Assembly (NCBI GenBank): GCA_963735495.1
Contig: CAVTLG010000010.1
Span: 274,348 to 338,347, forward strand
Reading direction: 5' to 3'
DNA: 64,000 nt
DNA from: CAVTLG01 sp963735495
GTDB taxonomy: Bacteria; Chloroflexota; Ktedonobacteria; Ktedonobacterales; Ktedonobacteraceae
The notes below the pieces were generated by a model, which saw only the letters and a program-made list of their open reading frames with translations, searched no databases and was not told where the DNA came from. Below are positions 25,940 to 35,422 of the stretch, piece by piece. The position numbers and the translations under genes were made by a program. Within the stretch, counting starts at the first letter, position 1. The number at the start of each line of letters is the position of its first letter.

Positions 25940-26887
25940 ATGGCTAAGCCATGGGACAGGGGCCTGAAGCGTCTGATGGATGAGTGTCCGCAAGACCTGT
26001 TGGATTGGCTGTTTGTGGGGGCGCGCTTTATTGGTCCCTGTTCTGAGAAGTTTGAGGGCGTCACCATTGAAGCGGATGCCATACACGAAGTTCTGTATTA
26101 TGAGCAGACGGTATTATTTCACCTTGAATTTCAGCGTAACGCTGATCCAAACATGGTGCAGCGTCTCTTAGAGTACAACGTATTGGCGTGGCGTCGCTAT
26201 CAATGTCCCGTGTGTTCTTTTGTGATCTTCTTGAAAAAGGGCAACACGATGGTATCGTCGCCTTTGTTGCGGCGGTTGCCGGACGGAGAAGAGATACTGC
26301 GCTTCTATTATCGGGTCGTACTATTGTGGGACATCCCTTTTCAGGTGTTGTTGGACGCTAGTATTACAGGTTTGCTGCCGTTGGTACCATTAGCGCGGGA
26401 TGGGGCGCGGCGTGCCGTCATCGAAAAGGTGATTGCGCGTTTAATGGTGCCGGGTAGCGAGATTAGAGACGAATTACTGGCATTAACGTATCTGTTTGCG
26501 TCGTTAGCATTAGAGAAGCCAGCAGATCAGTCCTGGCTCAGGAGGCGATTTGTGGTGTTACGAGACATTTTACGCGATACGCCAGCGTATCAGGATATAT
26601 TGCAAGAAGGGCTTGAGGAGGGTCTAGAGAGAGGTTTGGAACAAGGCTTGGAGCAAGGCTTAGAGCAAGGTTTGGAGCAAGGCTTGCAGCAGGGGCGTAA
26701 AGAAGGACTTGAAATCCAGCGTCAATTGTTTTTGAGCATCGTGCAGGCTCGTTATCCAGACCTGCTAGTCCAGGCCAAGAAGCGGTCAGACGGGATTGAT
26801 GATCCCCAGGTATTGAGTGCATTGACGCTCAAAGTAACTCTAGCTCAAGATGCTCAGGAGTTCAGAGACTGGTTGCTGGATGTGTGA
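25940..26887 (+). CDS. Rpn/PD-(D/E)XK nuclease family protein (transposase-like)
   Basis: 315 residues resembling the Rpn / PDDEXK_2 group, whose members are DNA endonucleases that promote recombination or are remnants of transposases. The nuclease core is in the first ~120 residues, with ADAIHEVLYY and LFHLEFQRN as the probable Asp and Glu-x-Gln elements. Residues about 221-255 are a run of EGLEQGLEQG tetrapeptide repeats encoded by a near-identical 12-bp unit, typical of this family and probably helical. No terminal repeats or target duplication were seen around it, so it is annotated as a stand-alone gene. A promoter was not identified; GGAGGGGGG is upstream of the ATG. Confidence 0.8.
   Translation: MAKPWDRGLKRLMDECPQDLLDWLFVGARFIGPCSEKFEGVTIEADAIHEVLYYEQTVLFHLEFQRNADPNMVQRLLEYNVLAWRRYQCPVCSFVIFLKKGNTMVSSPLLRRLPDGEEILRFYYRVVLLWDIPFQVLLDASITGLLPLVPLARDGARRAVIEKVIARLMVPGSEIRDELLALTYLFASLALEKPADQSWLRRRFVVLRDILRDTPAYQDILQEGLEEGLERGLEQGLEQGLEQGLEQGLQQGRKEGLEIQRQLFLSIVQARYPDLLVQAKKRSDGIDDPQVLSALTLKVTLAQDAQEFRDWLLDV
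26620..26700 (+). repeat. 12-bp tandem repeat in the Rpn-family gene
   Basis: Roughly seven copies of a 12-bp unit encoding Gly-Leu-Glu-Gln/Glu. Frame-preserving, so copy-number changes would lengthen or shorten the helix. Confidence 0.85.
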
Positions 26888-26900
26888 TTTGTATCAGGCT

Positions 26901-29186
26901 TCATGAACTCGGTGTCACGACGATTTTGATATCGCTGAGTGTGGAGGGGAGCTGGTTTGAGCCGAAAGGCAGGCGGATGTTCACGGCTGCGATGCCTGTT
27001 TGTGCTTTAAGGTAAGCCTGGGCGGCGTCCAGGGAAGCGTCTTTGATAGATTGTTGCCAGCGCTGGATTTGTGCCTGCGTGAAGGTGTAGACCCACAGGC
27101 CACGTACTGAGACGTTCATGTAAATAACGCCATCTCGGACCTGCTGCACCATCGGAGGCGTTGTCAGCGCTGGTTGCTCTTGTATCTGGTAGGCTTTATC
27201 CAGCGTGGCAGCACGATTGTTCAAGAGTTGGATAGCTGTTTGTGCTGCGATGGCACTATTGTAAACGGCGGCGCTGCCACTGACTTTAATCATCACCTGT
27301 ACCTGGTCGCTTGGAGCACCAACCGGGACGTCGCTGGTAACTTTGACGCTATCGTCCGGTTGGGCCGCCAGGACTTCGCCGTTGGCCAGTTTGCCCTGGA
27401 TCTGCTGTTTTATCTGCTGTTTTAGCACGGCGAGCTGCGTATTTTCTACGCCATCCAGATCTGCCTGGGAGACATAGTGCTGAGTTTGCGCGTCGATACC
27501 ACCGGTAAAGGCGGCGCTATTCTTATAGGTAAGCTGGTTGTTACAGCAGGTGCCGCTCAAGGCATTGGCGGCAATATTCCCGGCAGCTCCCGGTGTGCTT
27601 GCTACTGCCGATGCGCTCTGCGTCTCAACCTGTCCATGCCGTTGTGCCGGGAGCTGGATGGTCTGGGTGATCTCAATGCTTACGCCGGATGTTGTGGTCA
27701 GTAGCAAGCCGCTGGAAACTGTCACTGCCTGTGACGTTGTATTCGTAAATTGGACGCTGCCACTGGCGGTGGCTGCCGTTGTGGTTGTACTGCCAGTTGT
27801 GGTGACGGTTGTCGTATTGCTTGCTGTCGCCTGGAGGACGCGGTCAGGAATTTTGTGCGCGGCCAGGTCGGGTTTTTTTACCTGTGTCGACGCAGTGAGC
27901 AAGTAGGTATCTTGTAGCGACTGCGTTTGCGCTGTAACATAGACCGTCGCGATAGCTGGCGTGCCGACGATAGGGACGCCGGGCAAAATAGCCAGGCCCA
28001 GGATGCGTGGAACGATCAGCAGTGCCAGCAGCAGCAAGGGAACGAGTACAAGAAATGCAGCCCCGGGCACGGATCGGCGTTGGCGCTTACGTGGTGGCGG
28101 TTCTTCGGTGACGCGCAGACGGTGTCTGGCGTTCTCGGTGATGTGTGGCCGTTCCTGCCATTCGCGCACCTCTCTCACCAGGGTTGGGAATGTCTCGGTT
28201 TGTGTGCGATACGGCATGATGATAGGTTCAGGTATCTCCAGGGGACGTACATACTCTAAGCGTTTTGTCGTGGATGGGTGCGGGCGGACCGTTGGGACTT
28301 CTGGTGGCGTGACGTCTTCGATGAGCATCTCGTCTGGTCCCTTGACCGCCGCGAGAAAGGCGTTGCGTAAGTCGGCGACGCTGCGATAGCGCTCCTCGGG
28401 CCGTTTTGCCATGGCGATGCGTACAACCGCGCCCAATTCTGCCGGGATCGAGGCGTCCTGCGCGCATGGTGACGGAATTGGTGAGTGCAGGTGCATCTGG
28501 ATCACGCGTACTTCATCGGGATCGTTATAGGGCAGGTTGCCGGTGAGCATCTGGTAGAGCAAGACACCGAGCGCGTAGATATCGGTCAAAGGGGTAACGA
28601 TGCCGCGTGTTTGCTCGGGAGCCATATAATGTGGTGTGCCTGGTACCTGGTCCAGGGGCAGCGGTTTGCCTACTTGTGTGCTCTCGTTTTGCCGCATGGT
28701 GCGTACCAGCCCAAAGTCAGAGAGGTAGACATAAGGTGCGGCGTTGCGTCGCATCTCTAGCAGGACATTCGAGGATTTGATGTCACGGTGAATCAAGCCT
28801 TCCTCGTGAGCATATTCGACGGCATCCAGCAGTTGCAGGTACATCGAGGAGACTTCTTCCAGGTCAGGCAAACTGCGGCGCAGGTAGCTGGTGAGCGTTC
28901 CACCTTCGATGAAAGGCATCACCAGGTAGAGGACACCTTTCTCATCGCCAAATTCGATCAGGGACAGGATATGTGGATGGTGCAGGCGTGCGATAGTGCG
29001 GGCCTCGCGCGCGAAGCGCCGTCGCATATCCCGGTCGGCTGCGTAGTCACCCAGAATGACCTTGATAGCCACGCGCCGATCAAAAGCTGTGCGCTGTCTG
29101 CCTTCATAGACAGCGCCCATACCACCTACCCGTATGCGCCGGATGACATCATAGTTCCCTAGCTGCTTGCCTTCCAGAGACAGCAT
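26901..29186 (-). CDS. Transmembrane Ser/Thr protein kinase with baseplate-J-like ectodomain
   Basis: 761 residues. The cytoplasmic kinase domain (about 1-270) is complete: GGMGAVYEG loop, VAIKVI, HRDIKSSN, DFGLVR and APEQ. It should be active, unlike the six array proteins. A linker and one TM helix follow (about 368-392). The ectodomain (about 400-761) resembles the beta-rich part of phage baseplate J proteins (TSGVSIEITQTIQLPAQ, then AAGNIAANAL), and it shares a Cys-Cys block and AFTGG with the neighbouring upstream gene. That gene stops 8 bases before this start, so the two form an operon. The 3' end meets the Rpn gene 13 bp away. Substrates and ligand unknown. The baseplate-like ectodomain close to an eCIS locus is notable. 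Confidence 0.85.
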   Translation of the reverse strand: MLSLEGKQLGNYDVIRRIRVGGMGAVYEGRQRTAFDRRVAIKVILGDYAADRDMRRRFAREARTIARLHHPHILSLIEFGDEKGVLYLVMPFIEGGTLTSYLRRSLPDLEEVSSMYLQLLDAVEYAHEEGLIHRDIKSSNVLLEMRRNAAPYVYLSDFGLVRTMRQNESTQVGKPLPLDQVPGTPHYMAPEQTRGIVTPLTDIYALGVLLYQMLTGNLPYNDPDEVRVIQMHLHSPIPSPCAQDASIPAELGAVVRIAMAKRPEERYRSVADLRNAFLAAVKGPDEMLIEDVTPPEVPTVRPHPSTTKRLEYVRPLEIPEPIIMPYRTQTETFPTLVREVREWQERPHITENARHRLRVTEEPPPRKRQRRSVPGAAFLVLVPLLLLALLIVPRILGLAILPGVPIVGTPAIATVYVTAQTQSLQDTYLLTASTQVKKPDLAAHKIPDRVLQATASNTTTVTTTGSTTTTAATASGSVQFTNTTSQAVTVSSGLLLTTTSGVSIEITQTIQLPAQRHGQVETQSASAVASTPGAAGNIAANALSGTCCNNQLTYKNSAAFTGGIDAQTQHYVSQADLDGVENTQLAVLKQQIKQQIQGKLANGEVLAAQPDDSVKVTSDVPVGAPSDQVQVMIKVSGSAAVYNSAIAAQTAIQLLNNRAATLDKAYQIQEQPALTTPPMVQQVRDGVIYMNVSVRGLWVYTFTQAQIQRWQQSIKDASLDAAQAYLKAQTGIAAVNIRLPFGSNQLPSTLSDIKIVVTPSS

Positions 29187-29194
29187 ACGCGCAT

Positions 29195-31759
29195 TTATCC
29201 TTTCGAGCTACTACTCTGCACCAACCCTTTAGCACCAGTATCCCCATTTTGTGACGAACCCGCATTGCTACTGCTGCCAGTGTTTGGTGTGGGGACTGTG
29301 TTGCTCCCTTTCAGTCCTGCCACAGGTTTTATAGTGATTTTAATCTGATCCGGCTGATTTGGCAAGCTCGTAGCACCATTAGCTAGCGTGAGCGTGAATG
29401 AGCCATTTGGTGTGATACCTGGATATGCGGCCAGCTTCTGACGCGCTGTAGCCGCTGACTGGCCCGCAAGCTGCTTGCGCAGCGCCTCCTGTTGCGCGCT
29501 GGTGAAATTGTACTGCCACACGCCCTTCGCGTTCATCAGCAAGGAAACGGTCTTACTCGTGGTAGACTGCACCGTCGTATCTATCTCGATGTTGCCTACC
29601 AGGACATCGCCCTCTCCGGCACTGGTTGTGGCTTTTGTCTTCAGCAGATTAGTCACCAGCGTTTGGGCCGCGTTCAGATTGTAAGCCTCGCCTGTACAGG
29701 TGGCAGACGTGCTCACATTCGCGGACGTCACGCTCGTCCCTCCGGTATTGGGTCCTATCGTCTGATCAGCCTGCGGGCTTGCTTGCTGGCAGTCTGGCGC
29801 ATTCGCCAGTACTTCTCCGGCGTGTAGCTCGGCCTGTAAGCCATTTTTCGCTGCTGTCATCAATCCGTCTTGCTCCGCGTTCACTACGCTAGTAACATCA
29901 CTCTGTTGAATAAACGAGTAGTTTAGTGGATCTTGTCCACCGGTAAAAGCTGATGTGTTTTGTGCCAGGATGGAAGTTGAACCGCAGCATCCATTTTGAT
30001 CAATTGCACTTGCTGCAATATCCCCATTTGTTCCTGCATTAACTGCATGAGCGGAAGCTGTTTGCGTACCAAAACCAGCCGACGTTGCGACTGGCACAAT
30101 TGCGAGCTTATCAGTCTGAACCTCTATACCGCTACTGGTTGTAAAAGTAGTAACGCCAACTGAGTAACTCGATGTAAAACTGCCATTTTTGAATGTTATC
30201 GTACCTGCTGCTTTGACACCAGCGGTTTGTGTATGGCCCGTGCCGGTGACTTTCCTGGTTTGTGTGGGTGTGGTGAAGCTCAGTTGGCGCAGGCTGACCT
30301 GGTGTAATGCGGTGCTGGGCGTGCCGGTGACGGCCAGTACCTGGTAGCTGTCCTGCACCGTGGTGTTATCCGGTGTAATCGTCACGGTAGCCGCTGTTTG
30401 TGACTGCGCGAGCGTACTCGCAATGGCACCTCTCAGCGAGGCAGGTACGATACCGGGGTCCGCATAGGAGACTACACCACCGACGATGATGAGGACGAGC
30501 AGGATAAGTGCGAGCGGGATGAGCCACCAGAAGCGGGGCCTATTCCTCCTCGGACCGCCGCCACCGCGATAGCTACTTCCCACGGGACCACCACGCTTCG
30601 GTGGCACTGTCGCGCCGCTGTTACGCGCACCTTTTGCCGAGGCGGCTGTGCCGATTGGGGAGGCTGTACTGCTGCCAACTGCCAATGCGCCAGCCGCGAG
30701 TGCGCCGCCAGCCACTACTGCTGATGTCTGACCACTATTGCGTCGTGGAGCGCCACGCGTCACGGGCGTTGGAGGTACTGCGGCGGCATCAGCTGATTGC
30801 GTGGCTGCGTGATCGGCCAATTTGAGCGTATTTTTTTTGGTGCTGGGCAGCTCAATGATATCGGGACCAGCCGAGCTTGCACCCTGTGCCTGGTTGGCGG
30901 TATGCGATCCAGCAGCGACGGGTGGCGTCTGTGGTGGGACTTTTGCGGCGGCGGCATCACTGCTCGCTTTACCTGCTACTGGTGGCAGTGCATCCCAATC
31001 ATCCTGATTGCCAGCATGTGTATCTGCCGCGTCGTGCTTGAGTAGATCTGCCGCGAACAGGCCGCCAGCCACTCCTGCCGCCGCACCCGCGACAGCTGAA
31101 GATGCTCCACTGTCTCTGCTACTTGTCGGCGCAGCATCCGCCACCGCATCGTCATGCGTGTCAATGGCCTGTGCGCGTTGTTGTGCTAAGAATTGTGATC
31201 TTCTCCTGGGTGACTGTATGCCTGCTGCACTCTGGTTGCTCTGTGCTGTGGAGGTCGTGGGAGATGGCTGTGGTTGCGCGTCTACGTCAGAGGCCGCCAG
31301 TGCACCGGCTGCTGCGCCCACTCCTACTGCGCTGGCTGTGGGGGCCTGTGCCTTCGCGCGGCCAAATAAGCCCACTTTTTTACCTGTGGGCTTGGCATTA
31401 GGCTCTTCGCGCAGTGTATTGGCGAAACTTTCCAGTGTCGAGTACACCGGAAAGCGGCGTTGGTGAGCATATTCAGCCAACCCTGGCCCGGGTGGTATGA
31501 CAAAAGCAATACCGGACTGCAACTTGCGCCGTCGCTGTATGCTTTTCAGGTCATCGAAATCTTGTGGGCGTTGAAATGCCTTATTCTGATTGGGCAACAC
31601 CACAGCAACTTGTTTACGACCAAGTTTTTCCTGTGTTAAGATCGCCGCCAGCACACTCTTTCTATCATCGCTAGGTGAAACATAGATGACACCTATGCTT
31701 GCACTGCGTGGATCATTTTGTCCCATCCCTGGCAGTTCTGTGCCATTTCCCTGTCTCAT
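29195..31759 (-). CDS. Membrane-anchored protein with baseplate-J-like ectodomain
   Basis: 854 residues. The N-terminal ~110 residues (SIGVIYVSPSDDRKSVLAAI and following) form a small alpha/beta domain I do not recognise. Then comes a long low-complexity Ala/Ser/Thr linker, one TM helix (about 405-432), and an ectodomain related to that of the downstream kinase: GIEVQTDKLAIVPVA, GTNGDIAASAID, a Cys-Cys motif and a C-terminal VWQYNFTSAQQEALRKQLAG block. It is first gene of a two-gene operon with the kinase. GAGGGA 9 bases upstream supports the ATG. A role with the kinase as a paired surface receptor or envelope scaffold is inferred. No enzymatic motif is visible. Confidence 0.75.
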   Translation of the reverse strand: MRQGNGTELPGMGQNDPRSASIGVIYVSPSDDRKSVLAAILTQEKLGRKQVAVVLPNQNKAFQRPQDFDDLKSIQRRRKLQSGIAFVIPPGPGLAEYAHQRRFPVYSTLESFANTLREEPNAKPTGKKVGLFGRAKAQAPTASAVGVGAAAGALAASDVDAQPQPSPTTSTAQSNQSAAGIQSPRRRSQFLAQQRAQAIDTHDDAVADAAPTSSRDSGASSAVAGAAAGVAGGLFAADLLKHDAADTHAGNQDDWDALPPVAGKASSDAAAAKVPPQTPPVAAGSHTANQAQGASSAGPDIIELPSTKKNTLKLADHAATQSADAAAVPPTPVTRGAPRRNSGQTSAVVAGGALAAGALAVGSSTASPIGTAASAKGARNSGATVPPKRGGPVGSSYRGGGGPRRNRPRFWWLIPLALILLVLIIVGGVVSYADPGIVPASLRGAIASTLAQSQTAATVTITPDNTTVQDSYQVLAVTGTPSTALHQVSLRQLSFTTPTQTRKVTGTGHTQTAGVKAAGTITFKNGSFTSSYSVGVTTFTTSSGIEVQTDKLAIVPVATSAGFGTQTASAHAVNAGTNGDIAASAIDQNGCCGSTSILAQNTSAFTGGQDPLNYSFIQQSDVTSVVNAEQDGLMTAAKNGLQAELHAGEVLANAPDCQQASPQADQTIGPNTGGTSVTSANVSTSATCTGEAYNLNAAQTLVTNLLKTKATTSAGEGDVLVGNIEIDTTVQSTTSKTVSLLMNAKGVWQYNFTSAQQEALRKQLAGQSAATARQKLAAYPGITPNGSFTLTLANGATSLPNQPDQIKITIKPVAGLKGSNTVPTPNTGSSSNAGSSQNGDTGAKGLVQSSSSKG

Positions 31760-32452
31760 GGTCGTGTCCCTCGTATCCCTTAATGTAGCGTCCGTCGCCT
31801 ATGGGATCATTTTACACTATACAACAGAAATCTTAAAGAGAAGAAGAAGTCCCATATTGATAATGAACGGATTTTCATGATTTTCTATACCATAACAGCT
31901 ATGCGAAATCCTTTCGCGAGCGAATCGCTCTATAACTACACTGTCTCCAAAAACCGGTATGTTTATGACGTATTGCGCTCTTATGAAAGATCCCGTCCTG
32001 GGTGCTATGCGTCAAGGCCCTTGCGTCACAGCCGTGCAGGATCGCCCGTAGGTGTCTACAAAGGTTTGAGCAATAGCTAGTATAACTGATAGAAGAAAGT
32101 ATTGCATGCGGGTAGGACAAATGCAAGCATAAATGAGGGTTGTTGCTGCAAAGAACATCCCAAAAGTGGGCGAACTCTCTCCTTTACGCATTGATTGCCA
32201 TTTGGTCCTCAATCTTATTCCCATCCCTTTGGAGGAATGTCCCTCCGACGCTCTATTTTATCCCAGGCAAGCTACGTAGGTGCGAAATTACGTAATGCGA
32301 ATACGTAATTTCTCGGATAGCGGCCCCCTTGAAAAGAGGTAAACTCTGCATGTGGTCGTCTTAAGCATGCTTTAGTGCTCGGAAAAAGTGGGTACTGTTG
32401 TATGGCCGCTAAATCATAAGAACTTACTCTCTGCTAGAAATTGGAGGAAGAC
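31760..32452. other. Intergenic region with TACGTA inverted repeat
   Basis: About 690 bp between divergent transcription units without a convincing gene. A small open frame at 31877-32080 has no supporting signal. The main element is the inverted repeat at 32284-32312. Confidence 0.5.
32284..32312. promoter_or_regulatory. Inverted repeat upstream of the BTAD regulator
   Basis: GAAATTACGTA (32284-32294) and TACGTAATTTC (32302-32312) are perfect 11-bp arms around a 7-base spacer, and each arm contains the palindrome TACGTA. It lies about 140 bp before the regulator start with no T-run, so an operator for a dimeric regulator is more likely than a terminator. Confidence 0.55.
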
Positions 32453-33703
32453 ATGAGAGCGCCGTTTTCAACTGAGCATGGTGCTTCGGTTGTCGAGCCT
32501 GATGCCTTTTCATCTCTACGTTTGCTTGAGCAAGGGTTAAAATGTTTTCAGCATCATCTCGACAGCGAGGGGGCAGCATTTTTCAAGCAGGCCCGCGAGC
32601 AGCTTTTGCCTTATCAGGTGCAACTGGGCACTGTGCTTGACGCGCTCAACGCTGCTATCGCTAACCATCTTGACGCGCAGCAGATGCTCCACGAGGCAAG
32701 CAAGCGTTTTACCGAAGCCTATGCTGAGCAACAACTGCAGATAGCCAGGCTACAAAAGGCCATATCCAGGCTGTTAGAGGATCAGGAAAAGCCAATCCAG
32801 AAGAGCGCGAAGGTTCATCAGACATTGCGTCTGCTCTCTGCTCTCCCTGCTTCACCGCAATGTGCTGAAGAGCCTCAACAAGACAACTCACCGGATGCTA
32901 CTTTGCCTGCTTTGTATGTGACCTGCCTTGGTCGTTTTGAAGTCAGGCGCTTTCATGCCTCTGGGCAACCTATCGATCTTTGCGCGAATAAGCGCGGAAA
33001 AACTATTTTACGCTATCTGCTGACGCGGCCACGGCAGCGAGAAAGTATGGATCGGCTGATGGCTTTGTTGTGGCCTGATGATGAAGCTGACAATGCGCGC
33101 CATAAGTTGCAGGTAGCTATTAGTGCGCTGCGCCGTGCGCTGAACGAGGATTTTGTGCGTGATGCTGGGGGAGGTTATATTCTTTGCAAAGATGAGGCCT
33201 ATCAGCTTAATCCGGCTGTCGTGCTGCGCTCCGATGTGGACGAATTTTTGGCGCTCTACCAGGCCGGAGCACACGCCAGCAGCCGTGAGGAGACCATTCG
33301 ATACTATGAGCACGCGTGTGGTCTCTATGCGGGACCTTTTTTGCCGCAGGATCTCTACGCGGACTGGTCCTTTGCGCAGCGGGAGGAGCTGAGTAAGCAC
33401 TATGTGACGATGTGTCATGCACTGGCGGATTTCAATCGCAAAATTGGTCGCTACGAGCATGCCAGAAAGTGGGCAAGCATCATACTGGAGGTGAATCGTT
33501 GTGATGAGGAGGCGCACCAGTTGCTGATGTGCATATACGCGGCTGAGGGACGTCGTAGTGAGGTGCTGCGCCAGTATCAATACTGTCAACACGTGCTTGC
33601 TGAAGAACTGAATGTGCAGCCCATGCCCGAAACGCAACATCTGCTAACGCAACTCTTGCAAGGAACCGACGCAGTCAATAGCGTCGAGGTAAGTAGACCT
33701 TGA
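32453..33703 (+). CDS. BTAD (SARP-like) transcriptional activator
   Basis: 416-residue cytoplasmic regulator. The N-terminal ~140 residues are helical with coiled-coil tendency (EAYAEQQLQIARLQKAISRL). Then comes an OmpR-type winged helix (about 148-240: LYVTCLGRFEVRRF, KRGKTILRYLL, LLWPDDEADNARHKLQVAIS) followed by the bacterial transcriptional activation domain (about 255-400: DVDEFLALYQAG, GPFLPQDLYADW). Such regulators activate secondary-metabolite and other accessory clusters by binding direct heptamer repeats. The start is ATG 32453 with GGAGG 5 bases upstream. It stands between two baseplate-related loci, and the eCIS promoter has the repeat geometry expected of a SARP target, which makes this the first candidate activator. 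Direct evidence is lacking. Confidence 0.88.
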   Translation: MRAPFSTEHGASVVEPDAFSSLRLLEQGLKCFQHHLDSEGAAFFKQAREQLLPYQVQLGTVLDALNAAIANHLDAQQMLHEASKRFTEAYAEQQLQIARLQKAISRLLEDQEKPIQKSAKVHQTLRLLSALPASPQCAEEPQQDNSPDATLPALYVTCLGRFEVRRFHASGQPIDLCANKRGKTILRYLLTRPRQRESMDRLMALLWPDDEADNARHKLQVAISALRRALNEDFVRDAGGGYILCKDEAYQLNPAVVLRSDVDEFLALYQAGAHASSREETIRYYEHACGLYAGPFLPQDLYADWSFAQREELSKHYVTMCHALADFNRKIGRYEHARKWASIILEVNRCDEEAHQLLMCIYAAEGRRSEVLRQYQYCQHVLAEELNVQPMPETQHLLTQLLQGTDAVNSVEVSRP

Positions 33704-33834
33704 ACGTACGGATGCTGACCCAAAAGTATCTTTCTGCTGAAGTTGCCTACACTATCTGCTATGATCTCTTCTAGAAGCATAGATTCTCCTCACCCAATAG
33801 CTCTGATATGTCCTGATAGATAGGGAAAAACGGT

Positions 33835-35355
33835 TTGCGAAAAGACAAGCGTCATAGCATTGCCACCTCTGAACCTGCTCTGCAGGTGGTAGAAAAGCCT
33901 GTTGATACGGTAAACGCTGGTGTGGAAGGCCAACAGTTAGAGGATGACTTCACATGTGCTAAAAAATATGCGCGTGTGGGCGCTGTGATTGAGATAGGGC
34001 TGATGAGTGTCGTGCTCATTGCGGGACTGTTTTATATATTTTTCTCTTTGCCACAGGTCATCTCCGGCGATGGATACACACGTTATGTAAACATTGTGGA
34101 CCTCCTCAATCATCATTCGCTCAACTCTGCCGGTTCTGTCATCCCTGGTCAATCGAAAGGTGACTTGACACGATACTCCCTTATTGGGCCGATCTTTGCT
34201 ATCCCTCTGCTGTATATCGGTCAACTGCTAGGGAAACCGCTGGCCTGGACCGGAACCTATAATTTTTTTGTTTTTGTGATTGGTATGGTTGTCACGTATG
34301 TTTTGCTCAGGAAACGCGTTGATCGTAGCCTATTGCGTAAGTTTTTTTTGCTTCTCACCGTTGCCTCAATGTTTCCAGTACATGTGGCAACTTTCTATGG
34401 AGAGGTGTTTACCGCTGTCTGTGTCGGATTCGGTATTCTGGTTGTGACCATACGTGGTTCAGTATCTGCGGGATGGATAGCGATTATTCTGGGTGTTGCG
34501 AATACTCCAGCTACTCTGCTCGGTCTCGGTTTAATGCTGCTTAAACGTATCCTCGATAGCAAGCGTCTACGCTATATGCTCCCGTTTGTGGCCGCAGTCG
34601 GGTTGATGCTTGGCGAGTCCTGGCTACGGCGTGGTTCTCCATTTGCGAACCCATATGCTGACAATAGTGGTTTTCGTACTGTGATGCCCTATTCTGGATT
34701 ACCTGGTTTTAGCTATCCTTTTTTCTTTGGCTTGCTGTCTATTCTGCTCTCTTTTGGGAAAGGACTGATCTTTTTTGCGCCAGGGTTACTCCTCCCTGTT
34801 GGAAAAACGCTTTTACGCATAGAGCAGCAAGAAAAGTTGCCAGTGTATCGGGTGTATACGTTATGGATGTGTTTCCTTAGCGGGCTGATTCTTGTCTATG
34901 CGCAGTGGTGGGCCTGGTATGGCGGGTCGTTCTGGGGGCCGAGGTTTTTCCTCTTCGCGTCTATACCTGCATCCTTTGCTCTTGCTATACGTTTACGCTA
35001 TAAAGATGTTTCGTTTGCTACAAACCTTTTCACCTTAGGGGTGTTAGCTCTTTCATTCTGGGTAAGTATCGATAGCACTGTTATGTATGCTGTGTCGGTG
35101 AACATTCCTACTTGCATAGCCAACCACTACATGCTGGAAGCTCTCTGTCAATACACGCCTGAATTTAGCGCACTGTGGTATCCCTTTGTTGTGCACCCTG
35201 TTCTTTCGCTGGCACAAAAAACGTTTCTGGCCTATTATCTCATCATATTTGTCTATCTAGCAGCACCACTCCTTGTAAAGATGGTGCAACAAAGTAGAGA
35301 GTCTGTAAACAAATATGTGAGAGCGTACCTGAATCTCAAAACATGGCGTTTATAG
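33835..35355 (+). CDS. Polytopic membrane protein, GT-C glycosyltransferase-like
   Basis: About 506 residues with a cytoplasmic N-terminus of ~55 residues and about ten predicted TM helices. After the first helix the periplasmic loop contains SGDGYTRY. An acidic loop at this place is the layout of GT-C-fold lipid-phosphosugar transferases, and the remaining helices with loops such as WWAWYGGSFWGPRFF also fit. The fold assignment is tentative and no specific family is recognised. The start is uncertain: the TTG at 33835 has an AGGGAAAAA stretch upstream, and no nearby ATG precedes the first helix. It follows the BTAD gene by 131 bp. It converges on the eCIS-operon kinase, with an inverted repeat between them. 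Confidence 0.65.
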   Translation: MRKDKRHSIATSEPALQVVEKPVDTVNAGVEGQQLEDDFTCAKKYARVGAVIEIGLMSVVLIAGLFYIFFSLPQVISGDGYTRYVNIVDLLNHHSLNSAGSVIPGQSKGDLTRYSLIGPIFAIPLLYIGQLLGKPLAWTGTYNFFVFVIGMVVTYVLLRKRVDRSLLRKFFLLLTVASMFPVHVATFYGEVFTAVCVGFGILVVTIRGSVSAGWIAIILGVANTPATLLGLGLMLLKRILDSKRLRYMLPFVAAVGLMLGESWLRRGSPFANPYADNSGFRTVMPYSGLPGFSYPFFFGLLSILLSFGKGLIFFAPGLLLPVGKTLLRIEQQEKLPVYRVYTLWMCFLSGLILVYAQWWAWYGGSFWGPRFFLFASIPASFALAIRLRYKDVSFATNLFTLGVLALSFWVSIDSTVMYAVSVNIPTCIANHYMLEALCQYTPEFSALWYPFVVHPVLSLAQKTFLAYYLIIFVYLAAPLLVKMVQQSRESVNKYVRAYLNLKTWRL

Positions 35356-35373
35356 GGGTAGGGCTTTATAGCT

Positions 35374-35418
35374 ATTCGTTGATACTAAATCAAAAAGAAA
35401 GAGTTAGCATCAACGAAT
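35374..35418. terminator. Inverted repeat between convergent genes
   Basis: ATTCGTTGATACTAA (35374-35388) and TTAGCATCAACGAAT (35404-35418) form a 15-bp stem with one mismatch and a purine-rich 15-base loop. It lies between two gene 3' ends, so a bidirectional terminator is likely although the T-runs are weak. Confidence 0.6.
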
Positions 35419-35422
35419 GATC

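Noticed and set aside
26600..26700. CRISPR-like short repeats
   Set aside because: The 12-bp units are directly adjacent, have no spacers and encode Gly-Leu-Glu-Gln repeats in frame.
31877..32080. 67-residue plus-strand open frame in the BTAD upstream region
   Set aside because: No ribosome site, no recognisable sequence and an equally long frame on the other strand; chance open frame.
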